Assembly (NCBI GenBank): GCA_002633005.1
Contig: NMRA01000360.1
Coordinates: forward strand, 378,758-442,757
Direction of reading: 5' to 3'
From: Phoronis australis
Taxonomy: Eukaryota > Phoronida > Phoronidae
DNA: 64,000 bases
In this document: in pieces, positions 54,101-60,259 of the stretch
How positions within the stretch are numbered: the first letter of the stretch is position 1
How the letters are laid out: each line of letters starts with the position of its first letter
The notes under the pieces: model-generated
The model's input: the letters and a program-made list of their open reading frames with translations, nothing else
Told to the model about the DNA's origin: nothing
The model's database searches: none
Translations under genes and position numbers: made by a program

Positions 54101-55620
54101 TTTAATTAATTATTCGTTGTCTACTCCAGAAGTGACATTTTGGGAGGCAAAAATTTCCCGCCTATTTCTTTTTGTATAGTCTGACTGTGAGAGCTGCCGA
54201 GTCAGTTATTGTATCTCGGTTTTGATTAGTTCGGTCATTGTGTGATTTTGTTTACAAGTCAGTCAACATGCCACACTGTTGCTGCGTACCGGGATGTACT
54301 CATTATCATCTCATGGACAGAGGAACAACTGTCCCACTTGCCCGAATGTCCGCGACACACTCCTACTGATAGTGACCTGAGCAAACAAACTGTTTACACC
54401 CCGCCGTGTGACTCCCTTGCCACACACCTGGCACCTTCTAAATAGCTCCAATACTTTAGACAAGTCCACAAAATTTTGCTCACCGATCTGTTCATTGAAC
54501 GACGAACTGTCATCGTCATTTGGTTTTGAACGGGGCCTGTATTCACTCCCACTACTCAACATCGCAGCAGGGCTGCTTTACAGGCTTTGGGCCATAATGA
54601 GTACATCCCAGTACGCAGCAACAGTGTGGCATGTTGACTGACTCTTAAGCAAAAACAAACGACGACTGAACTAATGACAACCGAGGTAGATGAATGACTG
54701 ACTCGACAATGCTCATATAGTCAGATTATGGGAAAAGAAATTGGCGCAAAATCCTTGCCTCCCAAAACGTCACTTCCGGAGTAGATAACGAATAATTAAT
54801 CAAATTACGAAAAGCTGTAATTAAGTGGAAAATATGTATGGGATAATCATCGAACCTTATTTTTGCTAAAAATGACATGAAAAAAGGTTGCCTTCGCCTT
54901 TAAGAGGTAATCACTTTGCTTTCTGCAAACTGCAAGGTGAAAGACCATTTCCTTTGAACTTGTCTAGCATGTGTGAATTTAAAAAAATATGTTTTGTGTT
55001 AGGCTGATAGTGAAGGAAATGCAGTTGCTATAAATTCTCGTATTTGTTTGGGCATGTATAAAGGTGAATGCAATTGGCCGTCTTAATTTTGACATCGTTG
55101 CATCAAAATGTCGTAGTTTGTTGTGGTCAGTGCCAACACATTGTGAAAAAGCAACTCGATGTTTAAAAACCGTCCACCTGTGTCATTTTTAGCGACGTTC
55201 TTTTTTCAAAAGCTACAAAAATGTACATTTAAGCTGTTTTTGTAACGAATTGGCTTGGCGACTCACCAACAATCATTTATTTCATAGTCTTTATTTGACT
55301 TGAGGCAGACACTGCCAGTCTGTTGCTAAAATCCCATTGTATAGTCGTGTACTAGCTACATAACTGTGGTTGATGAAATATGGTGTGTTTGTAACTTGTA
55401 ATACAATACACTATGTTATGCATTACTGCAGGAGTTACGTGCAATCAACAAAATGATCAAGATGGGTGAAAGAAAACTGGTCGGCAAGCGCCTTCTACAG
55501 GAAGATGAGACAGACGGTGGTGCCGCTAAGAAGCCACGGCTGGAAAGCAGCGATTCCATTCTTATTAGAAAGCTGCAGACAGTGAACAATGACCGGCAAG
55601 AGGCGAATGGGGGCCACTGA
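23979..55620 (+). CDS. RBL1/2: Retinoblastoma-like pocket protein (p107/p130 type), complete
   Basis: Nuclear co-repressor that binds E2F4/5-type factors and the DREAM/MuvB complex to hold cell-cycle genes off. Exons: 23979-24116, 24258-24391, 25996-26196, 27535-27599, 29372-29497, 33329-33489, 38974-39041, 39639-39822, 40283-40452, 41826-42057, 42452-42534, 43428-43548, 44124-44222, 44646-44766, 46648-46838, 48867-48992, 49518-49694, 50872-50943, 52112-52235, 52380-52531, 53088-53141, 53684-53851, 55432-55620. All GT-AG; the sum is 3,156 bp, 1,051 residues. Cyclin-like N-terminus about 10-300; pocket A about 360-595; spacer with cyclin-binding KRRLF near 658-662; pocket B about 727-960 with the long Ser/Pro insertion typical of p107/p130 and absent from RB1; C-terminus ending RKLQTVNNDR. 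Human RBL1 and RBL2 have 1,068 and 1,139 residues. The start ATG has a good context (aaaATGg). The sequence looks slightly nearer p130. Confidence 0.95.
24258..24391 (+). CDS. RBL1/2: RBL exon 2
   Basis: Encodes GNELHWLSCALYVACRKTKV and VEGNCVSLTRLLR, near-identical to p130. Confidence 0.95.
25350..25441. mobile_element. 92-bp hairpin MITE
   Basis: Perfect inverted ends GGGTCCCTGATT / AATCAGGGACCC, with inner inverted pair aaccagttact / agtaactggtt. A related shorter hairpin lies at 41374-41448 (gagaaccagt shared). Confidence 0.85.
25595..25805 (+). repeat. Dispersed repeat R1, copy 2
   Basis: Shares gccttccatacacca, ctcgaacaaatact and tgcccaaatcggcaactggc with 9741-9985. Confidence 0.7.
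25996..26196 (+). CDS. RBL1/2: RBL exon 3
   Basis: Encodes LIQFFNKMKKWCDMSSLSTE, ERLERNFAVSTVIFKKFGPI and a basic RSRKQR end, closely matching p130. Confidence 0.95.
26197..27534 (+). other. RBL intron 3 with single-N junction 3
   Basis: The N at 26483 separates two copies of t-run + gtaaattataggtcacta (26449-26482 and 26484-26512), a contig overlap of about 30 bp. No other feature was seen. Confidence 0.65.
27535..27599 (+). CDS. RBL1/2: RBL exon 4
   Basis: Encodes RLPCTVTDVFNFCWTMFVQV, the PCTV-(D/E)-F-FCW motif of p107/p130. Confidence 0.94.
28089..29266. mobile_element. 1.2-kb TIR element
   Basis: Ends TAAACTCGCGAGTTAACGCC and, inverted, TAAACTTGCGGTTTAACGCC. Subterminal zones near both ends contain repeated ggcgattacc and cagtgggc(g/a)ctta phrases. 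No transposase frame was found. Confidence 0.8.
28154..28307. mobile_element. Nested hAT-like MITE
   Basis: Begins CAGTGGCGGATTTAGAGGGG and ends ATGGATCCGCCCCTG, whose complement is CAGGGGCGGATCCAT. This is the common hAT-type end in invertebrates. No clean 8-bp duplication. It lies inside the 28089-29266 element. Confidence 0.75.
29372..29497 (+). CDS. RBL1/2: RBL exon 5
   Basis: Encodes HFPAISDDLVNSYHLLLCCV and NALQGNRKDLLNPAF, nearly invariant in p107/p130. Confidence 0.96.
29619..31045 (+). repeat. Intron 5 sequence, assembly copy A
   Basis: From gtacagaagtgttagtagct to taactacctgtatca. It matches copy B at most positions, with an extra block at about 29850-29895. It contains an F2-related repeat at about 30080-30245. 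Confidence 0.88.
31046..31046. other. Single-N junction 4
   Basis: The base after N restarts the sequence of 29619. Both copies end in the same phrase, so the duplicated span is complete. Confidence 0.9.
31047..32424 (+). repeat. Intron 5 sequence, assembly copy B
   Basis: Second version of 29619-31045 with a few percent difference. Its right end continues into unique intron sequence. Confidence 0.88.
33329..33489 (+). CDS. RBL1/2: RBL exon 6
   Basis: Encodes CILELLCTKHDGIVLEAKGI and KEHWWKPHIKKLFEKK, the LC--HDGLVLEAKGIKEH motif of p107/p130. Confidence 0.96.
35469..36475 (+). repeat. About 101-bp minisatellite split by an insertion
   Basis: Units begin tgtctagtatctgg at 35469, 35571 and 35671. 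The third is interrupted at 35697 by the foldback element and the array resumes after 36340 for about one further unit. Confidence 0.85.
35697..36340. mobile_element. Foldback element with about 100-bp arms
   Basis: Left end ATTGTTTACAATCCGACTCC and right end GGAGTCGGATTGTAAACAAT are exact inverted copies. Pairing continues through gtacatactt, ttctgaatcct and gtgattccaaaaatgtatta. Inserted in a minisatellite unit. No coding sequence was recognised. Confidence 0.9.
38460..38945. mobile_element. CAGGGCTTGGAAT family, copy 3 (6-bp TSD, longer)
   Basis: Starts CAGGGCTTGGAAT and ends ATTCCAAGCCCAG. Flanked on both sides by cttaac, a perfect 6-bp duplication. The subterminal region repeats ttccgcg/cgcggaa. 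Open frames on both strands (about 115 and 139 codons) have no recognisable similarity. Confidence 0.9.
38974..39041 (+). CDS. RBL1/2: RBL exon 7
   Basis: Encodes VLKGGKVENLSGVLELNNFE, matching the LLKG--ENLTGFLEPGNF block of p130. It starts only 28 bp after the transposon. Confidence 0.93.
39042..39638 (+). other. RBL intron 7
   Basis: A lone gggcttggaatt at about 39424 resembles one end of the CAGGGCTTGGAAT family without a partner. Otherwise nothing was seen. Confidence 0.5.
39639..39822 (+). CDS. RBL1/2: RBL exon 8
   Basis: Encodes AINNAYEEYVLSVGDFDERV and FLGEDASEEIGTP, strongly conserved in p107/p130. Confidence 0.96.
39823..40282 (+). other. RBL intron 8, no feature seen
   Basis: Plain intron. 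A short inverted pair around ccaagag / ctcttgg (about 40048-40092) is too small to classify. Confidence 0.45.
40283..40452 (+). CDS. RBL1/2: RBL exon 9, start of pocket A
   Basis: Encodes KSTPLTGRRYLRDSDRNNVT and PVSTATQGVARL, the STPLTG-RY and TPVSTAT motifs that open pocket A. Confidence 0.96.
40453..41825 (+). other. RBL intron 9
   Basis: Holds a short TG run (about 41078-41093), an ATT-rich run (about 41128-41152) and a hairpin at 41374-41448. cccatgaatattc occurs twice (41590, 41653). No gene was seen. Confidence 0.55.
41374..41448. mobile_element. 75-bp hairpin, related to 25350 MITE
   Basis: GGGGTTCCGCGTTTTGAGAA pairs imperfectly with the complement of ttctcaaaaggtaggacccc. Confidence 0.65.
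41826..42057 (+). CDS. RBL1/2: RBL exon 10, pocket A
   Basis: Encodes FARQRLQLGESLYYKTLENI and KKRLANGNQKIDLS, matching RF-(L)AE-LYYKVLE of p107/p130. Confidence 0.94.
42058..42451 (+). other. RBL intron 10, no feature seen
   Basis: Plain intron with acceptor tatttcag. Confidence 0.5.
42452..42534 (+). CDS. RBL1/2: RBL exon 11, pocket A
   Basis: Encodes LLEHDVFHKSLLACCLEIVI, the FH-SLLACCLE-V motif of pocket A. Confidence 0.96.
42535..43427 (+). other. RBL intron 11, no feature seen
   Basis: Plain intron. No repeat or RNA gene was recognised. Confidence 0.5.
43428..43548 (+). CDS. RBL1/2: RBL exon 12, pocket A
   Basis: Encodes FPWIVEVFELAPYHFYKVIE and ELWREVVKHLN; YHFYKVIE and REVVKHLN are family hallmarks. 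Confidence 0.96.
43549..44123 (+). other. RBL intron 12, no feature seen
   Basis: Begins with a short duplicated phrase (gatgcgggtgggagtggcgcgggtgggagtgatgcgggt region, about 43570-43608). Otherwise plain. Confidence 0.5.
44124..44222 (+). CDS. RBL1/2: RBL exon 13, end of pocket A
   Basis: Encodes IEESILDSLAWKSDSPLWVT, matching IEE-ILD-LAWK-(E/D)SPLW. Confidence 0.95.
44223..44645 (+). other. RBL intron 13, mostly a tandem duplication
   Basis: Two 162-bp units (44259-44420 and 44421-44582) fill most of the intron. Differences are very few, so the duplication is recent or is an assembly effect without an N. Confidence 0.8.
44259..44582 (+). repeat. 162-bp tandem duplication
   Basis: Both units run from tgtctttaggggaagtaggt to gatatgaattcaatg, differing at about one base (gtatac / gtattc). 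Confidence 0.93.
44646..44766 (+). CDS. RBL1/2: RBL exon 14, spacer
   Basis: Encodes NTNGSNPLQSPVLRHPAVNR and then a Ser/Lys-rich end. Spacer between pocket halves; little sequence conservation, phase consistent. Confidence 0.86.
44767..46647 (+). other. RBL intron 14, filled by repeat element copy 1
   Basis: 1.7 kb of the 1.9 kb is the 44863-46564 element. It ends 83 bp before exon 15. Confidence 0.75.
44863..46564. repeat. Element with about 145-bp periodic CTAGTGG motif, copy 1
   Basis: Bounded by ATGCGCCCAC and GTGGGCGCAT. Inside, a GYGCCNCCTAGTGGC-type motif recurs at about 45037, 45182, 45343, 45490, 45635, 45769, 45913, 46059 (degenerate), 46202, 46344 and 46486. Between motifs, two alternating kinds of spacer (tgattgtgaaaattggcatg, cggatggattcga) give a higher-order unit near 430 bp. 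No coding sequence. Confidence 0.85.
46648..46838 (+). CDS. RBL1/2: RBL exon 15, spacer with cyclin-binding motif
   Basis: Encodes DRFSSPAAGSAKRRLFGPPS. KRRLF is an RxL (Cy) motif like that used by p107/p130 to bind cyclin A/E-CDK2. The exon lies between two copies of the periodic element. Confidence 0.93.
47004..47848. repeat. Element with about 145-bp periodic CTAGTGG motif, copy 2
   Basis: Same ends (ATGCGCCCAC, GTGAGCGCAT) as copy 1 and half its length. Motif at about 47178, 47325, 47480, 47626 and 47770. A degraded fragment of the same family lies at about 51440-51570. Confidence 0.85.
48056..48222 (+). repeat. 34-bp minisatellite
   Basis: About five units of acctcctcacaagctggtct + catcttgtgcttag with small variants. 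Confidence 0.9.
48867..48992 (+). CDS. RBL1/2: RBL exon 16, start of pocket B
   Basis: Ends KKKTGSLALFFRK, the SL(S/A)LFFRK motif that opens pocket B; it begins with the variable end of the spacer. Confidence 0.94.
48993..49517 (+). other. RBL intron 16, no feature seen
   Basis: Plain intron. gtccagggccgg / gtctagggcagag type phrases at 49055-49095 are loosely repeated. Confidence 0.45.
49518..49694 (+). CDS. RBL1/2: RBL exon 17, pocket B
   Basis: Encodes VYHLASVRMKDLCDRLGIGR and LKDRHLDQFIMCSIYMMSK, near-identical to pocket B of p107/p130. Confidence 0.97.
49695..50871 (+). other. RBL intron 17, no feature seen
   Basis: 1.2 kb without a recognised repeat. The acceptor tatattaaaag has a poor pyrimidine tract. 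Confidence 0.5.
50872..50943 (+). CDS. RBL1/2: RBL exon 18, pocket B
   Basis: Encodes VTESGQSFQEIMKMYRLQPQ, matching SFQ-IM--YR-QPQA. 72 bp, phase 0; the acceptor lacks pyrimidines. Confidence 0.94.
50944..52111 (+). other. RBL intron 18 with MITE
   Basis: Contains a degraded fragment of the periodic element (about 51440-51570) and the MITE at 51764-52045. The rest is plain. Confidence 0.6.
51764..52045. mobile_element. 282-bp MITE, GGGTCTGTTTCATG ends
   Basis: Starts GGGTCTGTTTCATGAAAAAG and ends with CCATGAAACAGACCC, its inverted form; aggactta / cttaagt pair inside. This end type is widespread in invertebrate genomes. Confidence 0.9.
52112..52235 (+). CDS. RBL1/2: RBL exon 19, pocket B insertion
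   Basis: Encodes VYRSVLLAHRHRRTSGGSSD and a Ser/Arg-rich run: the VYRSVL motif and the start of the p107/p130-specific insertion. Confidence 0.94.
52380..52531 (+). CDS. RBL1/2: RBL exon 20, pocket B insertion
   Basis: Encodes RSTSTLPVPQPNSQPPTPTR and DRGDVIKFYNS, matching SSTLPVPQP---PPTPTR and GDLI-FYN of p130. The Ser/Thr-Pro sites suggest CDK targets. Confidence 0.95.
52532..53087 (+). other. RBL intron 20, no feature seen
   Basis: Plain intron. No repeat or RNA gene was recognised. Confidence 0.5.
53088..53141 (+). CDS. RBL1/2: RBL exon 21, pocket B
   Basis: 54-bp exon encoding VFVKKLKEFALKFSSNQQ, matching the (V/I)--K-IK-FA-K-S motif. Confidence 0.93.
53142..53683 (+). other. RBL intron 21, no feature seen
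   Basis: Plain intron with acceptor ttcatag. Confidence 0.5.
53684..53851 (+). CDS. RBL1/2: RBL exon 22
   Basis: Encodes CPALSPMPEQRLHSTSPRRQ, HEVYISPIKG and LYCFNRSPSK, matching PPLSPYP, VYISPHK and (F)YYFSNSPSK of p130. Contains several Ser-Pro sites. Confidence 0.95.
54001..54903. mobile_element. 0.9-kb foldback with THAP-like coding ends
   Basis: Arms of about 300 bp: 54001-54151 is the inverse of about 54757-54903 (gcgaaggcaac, agcaaaaataaggttcg, gtctactccagaagtgac), and the pairing resumes across 54257-54305 / 54595-54640. Each arm contains a start codon followed by MPHCCCVxGCTHY, read outside-in on opposite strands (54268 + and 54632 -). The minus strand between holds an open frame (54562-54311) with RRCQVCGKGVTRRG. 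Confidence 0.82.
54311..54562 (-). pseudogene. Fragment of transposon-linked cysteine protein
   Basis: 83 codons with FVDLSKVLELFRRCQVCGKG. MPHCCCV-GCTHY upstream on the same strand (54632) suggests a THAP zinc finger once preceded it, but a stop separates them. Resembles THAP-domain proteins of mobile elements; not functional as seen. Confidence 0.4.
55432..55620 (+). CDS. RBL1/2: RBL terminal exon 23
   Basis: Encodes ELRAINKMIKMGERKLVGKR, AAKKPRLE (a possible nuclear signal) and LIRKLQTVNNDRQEANGGH, then TGA. The end matches LLRRLQDVANDR of p130. Confidence 0.96.
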   Translation, partial: ELRAINKMIKMGERKLVGKRLLQEDETDGGAAKKPRLESSDSILIRKLQTVNNDRQEANGGH

Positions 55621-57905
55621 TTTGTTGATGGGGTTGTTGCTGTTGGGTGTTGAGTGTTCCAAGTCTAAACTATTTGCCGTCCAGTTAACTCTGTATGGAT
55701 CTAACGCAGTTTTCTCCACCTGGTGTCTGTTTTTGTGTGGTCAATCTCTAGACTTATTCAGTTGTCTCTCTTTACTTGATAGTTATCAATGCGTTTGGTT
55801 GAATTTGTGTCAATTTGTGATGGCTGTACGACTAGGCTTTTGTTACAAATAGGCAGGCAATCACTCATCCTCCTAGTCGCTGTGCACGCCTTGAATTTCC
55901 CTGTGCTCAGGACCGCCAAACCTTAATTGAGACTCGACCTGAAACTCTCCACTAAATAATTTCAAACGGTTGGTAGAATACAAATTGATCATTTCTTATT
56001 TTCACAACCAGAAAAGCGTTAGTACCTTGAGTTTTAGCTCCTCTCAGTAGCCATCTTCCGAAGCTATTGGACACTGGGTGGTGTGGTGATGAGACTGTTC
56101 CAAATTTTAGATAACTTATATCCCCCATTGTACCTAATGTAAACAGTGTCATCACCACGCCACCTAGTGTCCAATAGCTTCGGAAGATGGCTGCTGAAAG
56201 GTTCTGAAATTGTCAAGGTACGGGCGCTTTTCTGGTTGTGAAAATAAGAAGTAACCAATTTCAGAAACTGTCCAGTAGTCAGGCACACTTCGAGTACACT
56301 TTGAAATTTCAGGCGATGTGATTGGTCCAGTCTTGGTCGTGACTACAAATAAGATCAATTCGTGGCTTTAGAACGTGTTCTTATTGTGACGCCCATTGTA
56401 TTTTGTCATTTCTGAAGCATTGTTATTTGATGTACTACTTTAAGTGAGATTGTGTTATCTAACATCTATTGGTATGCAATCTTTGCATTTTTATACAGCA
56501 CTCTTTTTGTGAGACCCCTGTAGTGGGGTTAATTGTACGAGTAGTTTTTAAATCATATTGAAGTACTTCATTTTTACCTGCACTACACAGGAAGTTGGCA
56601 TCTGCTTTTAACGCAAGTTTTAAATCGCATAAATTTTTATGCGAATTTGTTATTGCGAGAACATGGTTTTCAAGTTTTGCTGTCTTGCATGTTTCAAAGC
56701 CACGTGCTGTCCCTGTCTTAAGAATGTAGGTTAGGCAAACGTGGTGAAACAGACATTGACATGAGCAGTGGCACACTCCCTTCTGAAGTTGGATCTGTGC
56801 TTGTGCAACTGGACCCAAATGTTAATTTGATCTCATTGTAAATATTAGTTGGTTTGCTTGGCTAGAATTCGAGTCTGTTTTGCTGTTGCCGGAGCCAAGT
56901 ACTGTGATTTTTGTTTTGTTGAGAATGCACCAAGTATTATAGTTATGTTTTGCATCACTCTACAGGTTCATGGTTGCAGCATGGGTGTAGCTGATGTTGA
57001 ATCAAAAAATAGGCTGCAGGGCATACACATTTATGTTCTGCCATTGCCACATGATCAAAGTGATACATTGAGTTTACCCAGGTCAACCGTGCTCTTATTT
57101 TCCACCAGTATGTGGATGTGCATTGGTGAGTCACTGGATGTAAAAATATTAAGTTACAAAAAGTTACAAAGTGTATTCTAAACTAGCAGACTGACATTGT
57201 TCCGAGGAATTGCCCTGTAGCTTTTTCGAAATTGTTATTTTACCAGTCTTATCTCAAAAAGAATTTAATAATTAATTTCCAAGATTACTTAAACCATTAT
57301 AAAACTAGACTCAACAGGTCATTTCTAGGCCGACTGTTTGGTATTGCTGGAGACCATGTTCGTAAAGTTGGCTCGTCATGGCACCTAATTGTTGGTCATT
57401 TCCTAGCTCGGAAATTGCTCGTCAGTTGAGTAAAGAATGAGAAGAGACCATTTTTTGTGTTAAGTGTCTGGTCGCATCTTTGTACTGGAGAAGTGAAACT
57501 TTCAGACTCTGTATGTTGTTAGAACAACAGTGCGCTCTATTGAGTGGATGCCTCTGCATGCCTGTTACACCATAACAGACATATCCTGTTCCATTTCACA
57601 AGTCCATTTTTAGTTTCAACAATAATCGGCAATTGTTTTGCTGACGTCAGTTATTACAGAGATGTTGTTTTAATTGCTGCATAATTAAATGGTAATTATT
57701 TGTATACATTGTACAGTCTTAGAGAAATAGTTTTATAGTATTAGCATAGATTTACAGTTTTGCCTGAACAGCAGCATTTTAAGAAATAGTATATTTATGG
57801 TTCCTTTAGTTTGTTGTGTTTGCAATATATTAATTCTTAATTATGATAATCTAAATTAGGTCGCTTATATGAATCATGCTTCAATAAATTTGAAAGGTTT
57901 ATTGG
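55621..57905 (+). other. RBL 3' UTR (extent inferred)
   Basis: No further coding exon. The first strong AATAAA in an AT-rich setting is at 57883-57888 (tcaataaatttg). The transcript could end earlier. It contains the palindrome at 55982-56261. Confidence 0.45.
55982..56261. repeat. Long imperfect palindrome in RBL 3' region
   Basis: Arms of about 115 bp (55982-56097 and 56140-56261) around a loop of about 40 nt. The best-matching cores are ttcttattttcacaaccaga with its inverse, and gccatcttccgaagctattg with its inverse. Confidence 0.9.
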
Positions 57906-58344
57906 CAATTTATTACCCTTTTGGATGTGCCAGTATGGAAAATGAGGTGCTAATAAGCACACAAATTGTGATGAAGTTTTAGAAATTTTAGTTCATTTGA
58001 TTACCACATTCACCAATTAAATTGGCCGAGGTCGCTCTCAGAAAATTACAACCTTGTATAATGAGGCTTGGAAAATCTTGACGTGCGAATTCCAAACAAC
58101 CCAAAGGAGGATGTAGAGGACCAGACCTCTTCCTGCAGTGAGAAATAATGTGGGAGCAATTCAAAGTTTTTACTTGGGAAATTGCACTCTGAACACTTGA
58201 GGATATCCAAGATCAGACCTTACTGCATTGACTTAAAACATGATTGTAGCATGTGCATCAAACCTGAAGAAGTTATCCTGGTGGAACTGCATGGAATGAA
58301 TTTGTTACAGTATTTCTATAATGGTAGTAACCATGGCGAAGTAA

Positions 58345-58480
58345 TACACACTTGTAAGGAAGTAACTATGGTGAACCAGAAGTAACACACACTTGTAAGG
58401 AAGTAACTATGGTGAACCAGAAGTAACACACACTTGTAAGGAAGTAACTATGGTGAACCAGAAGTAACACACTTGTGAGT
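58345..58480 (+). repeat. 43-bp minisatellite
   Basis: About three units of cacacttgtaaggaagtaac + tatggtgaaccagaagtaa. Confidence 0.9.
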
Positions 58481-58959
58481 AAAGACAATATAACGTTAAC
58501 AAAAGAGCAACAAACTTTGTTTTGAAAAGTTCAAACATTCTTAGAAACTAAAACTGGTCAGTTTTCTAATATCACCAAAAGCGTGTACGAATTAGTCATG
58601 GGGTATCTACAACTACCTTTGTCTGGTGAAGTGGGGTTTAAAAATGGCCATCTGACAAGTTTGTGCAGTAATTTTGAGAGATGGAGTAAATGATCACGTT
58701 GAGTTCACTAGAAATCTCCAACACCCACTGTACATGGTGTGTGCGTCTAACACCCACTGTACTTGGTGTATAGTTTAATAGTATGCATGTTGATATCCAA
58801 AACATGCGTACAAGAGAAAAACACTTGAAATTCATATTGAGGAATAAGATAATTGAAATCCAAGCGTGATTAGTACACCATTCCAATGACTGTAATTTTA
58901 AGTACGCCCTCACTTTGTGGTCACAAGTAATAAGTTTCAATTTCCAATTTTGCTCTTAT

Positions 58960-59119
58960 GCATGTCTTTTTATCTTTATTTTGACTTTATTCATGCAAAA
59001 ACTTCATTTCAGTTAAATTTTGCAACAAACAATATTTCTATCACACAAACCTATTAATTTGTGGAACAATACACCAAATTGAAATTTTTCCTTTTTGTCA
59101 TTGATCATTTCAAGCCCTG
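58960..59119. mobile_element. CAGGGCTTGGAAT family, copy 4 (truncated)
   Basis: Right part only: tttatcttta, atttctatcacac, cctatt-atttgtggaac and the end catttcaagccctg match copies 1 and 2. The left inverted end is missing. Confidence 0.7.
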
Positions 59120-60253
59120 ATTAGCCAGAGTAAATTCACACGTAGATATGCATCACGAGTTTGTACTACTACTGACAAATTCAAATGTGGAATACAAATC
59201 CCTGCATCATGGTAACTGAATTCTATATCAATTAGTATACAATACAGCTGCCATGGGAGTGGTAGAATGGAATGTTATATACACAAACAAATGCCACAAA
59301 CCAGGGCTGTGTGCGTTGTAAATGAAAGTTGTGAGAAAAGCTAGTCTGATCATTTGCTTCTCTTGTAATGCACAGCGACACCTAGTGAGGACTTGTATGA
59401 TCTTGTGTTTTGCAAGTGACTTGTGTCTGCAGAATGCACCCAAAGTATGTTGTGATGCAGTTTGTCAATACTCGAAACAGTTTTGAGTGAGAAAGGTTAT
59501 AAGAGAAAAATAAAATGACACATGACCTGGAGAATTACAAAACATTTGAACTTTGAAGTCCACCTCAAGATATAATTGATCCAGTTTCAAGAAGCAACAG
59601 ATTCCACCCATGAATACTACATTTTTCGTCCATGTATGTCTAAGAAAAATGGGTGACCCAATGCCAACAGACCTCTATAGTCATTGTGTGTAGAACAGTG
59701 TGTAGAACTCTGGAAGAAACAGAGACCCATGCATTCTGATCATGGCTTTTGCACATGAAATTTCTTGAACTATCTTGGATGTTTGGTGTTTTGAGGTGGA
59801 ATCTACTTTCGTAGAGTCGGGGCCTTCAACCCCTCGATTTTGGGGCTGAATATCGGCCCCATTCCCCCTGAAAAATTCCGAAAAATCACGCGAAATTCTC
59901 CTCGTGAGGCCTAAAAATTACCCTCTAGGTTTGAATCATTTGTAACTCAGTCTCACACAAGTGACTATTTGAATAAGTGCGAAATGTTAGTTTTGGCTAC
60001 TTGAGGGAGAGCCTATGAAGGCTTGCAACAGGGTGGGGGTGCTAATGGCAGGTAGAATTTTCCCCTCACTCCCAAAAAATCCCCTCTCAGAAAGCACAGG
60101 CAACTTTCCTCTCAAGTAAACGAGGGCCCTGAGTAGAGACATTTTCACAAGCTGAAATATCATCTCTCTCATTCAGGAGAAGAAAACACTATGTTTTGCT
60201 ACAACAGAAAGGCAACTTTGTTAAAAGTCGTAAATTGTCCCCGAAATTCCATT

Positions 60254-60259
60254 TTTATT
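60254..60259 (-). terminator. POMGNT2 poly(A) signal overlapping the stop codon
   Basis: On the minus strand the coding end reads TAATAAAAAT: the TAA stop (60260-60258) overlaps an AATAAA at 60259-60254. If used, the 3' UTR would be only about 10-30 nt. A more distant signal is possible. Confidence 0.4.

Larger units (their letters stand above)
53852..55431 (+). other. RBL intron 22 with THAP-type foldback
   Basis: Dominated by the 54001-54903 element. The flanks show nothing. Confidence 0.65.
57906..60253. other. Intergenic region between RBL and POMGNT2
   Basis: Convergent gene ends. Holds the 43-bp minisatellite (about 58345-58480), a truncated transposon copy (58960-59119) and a purine-poor block at 59815-60130 with cctcaccccaaaaaatcccc-like phrases, possibly a degraded repeat. 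No gene was recognised. Confidence 0.55.
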
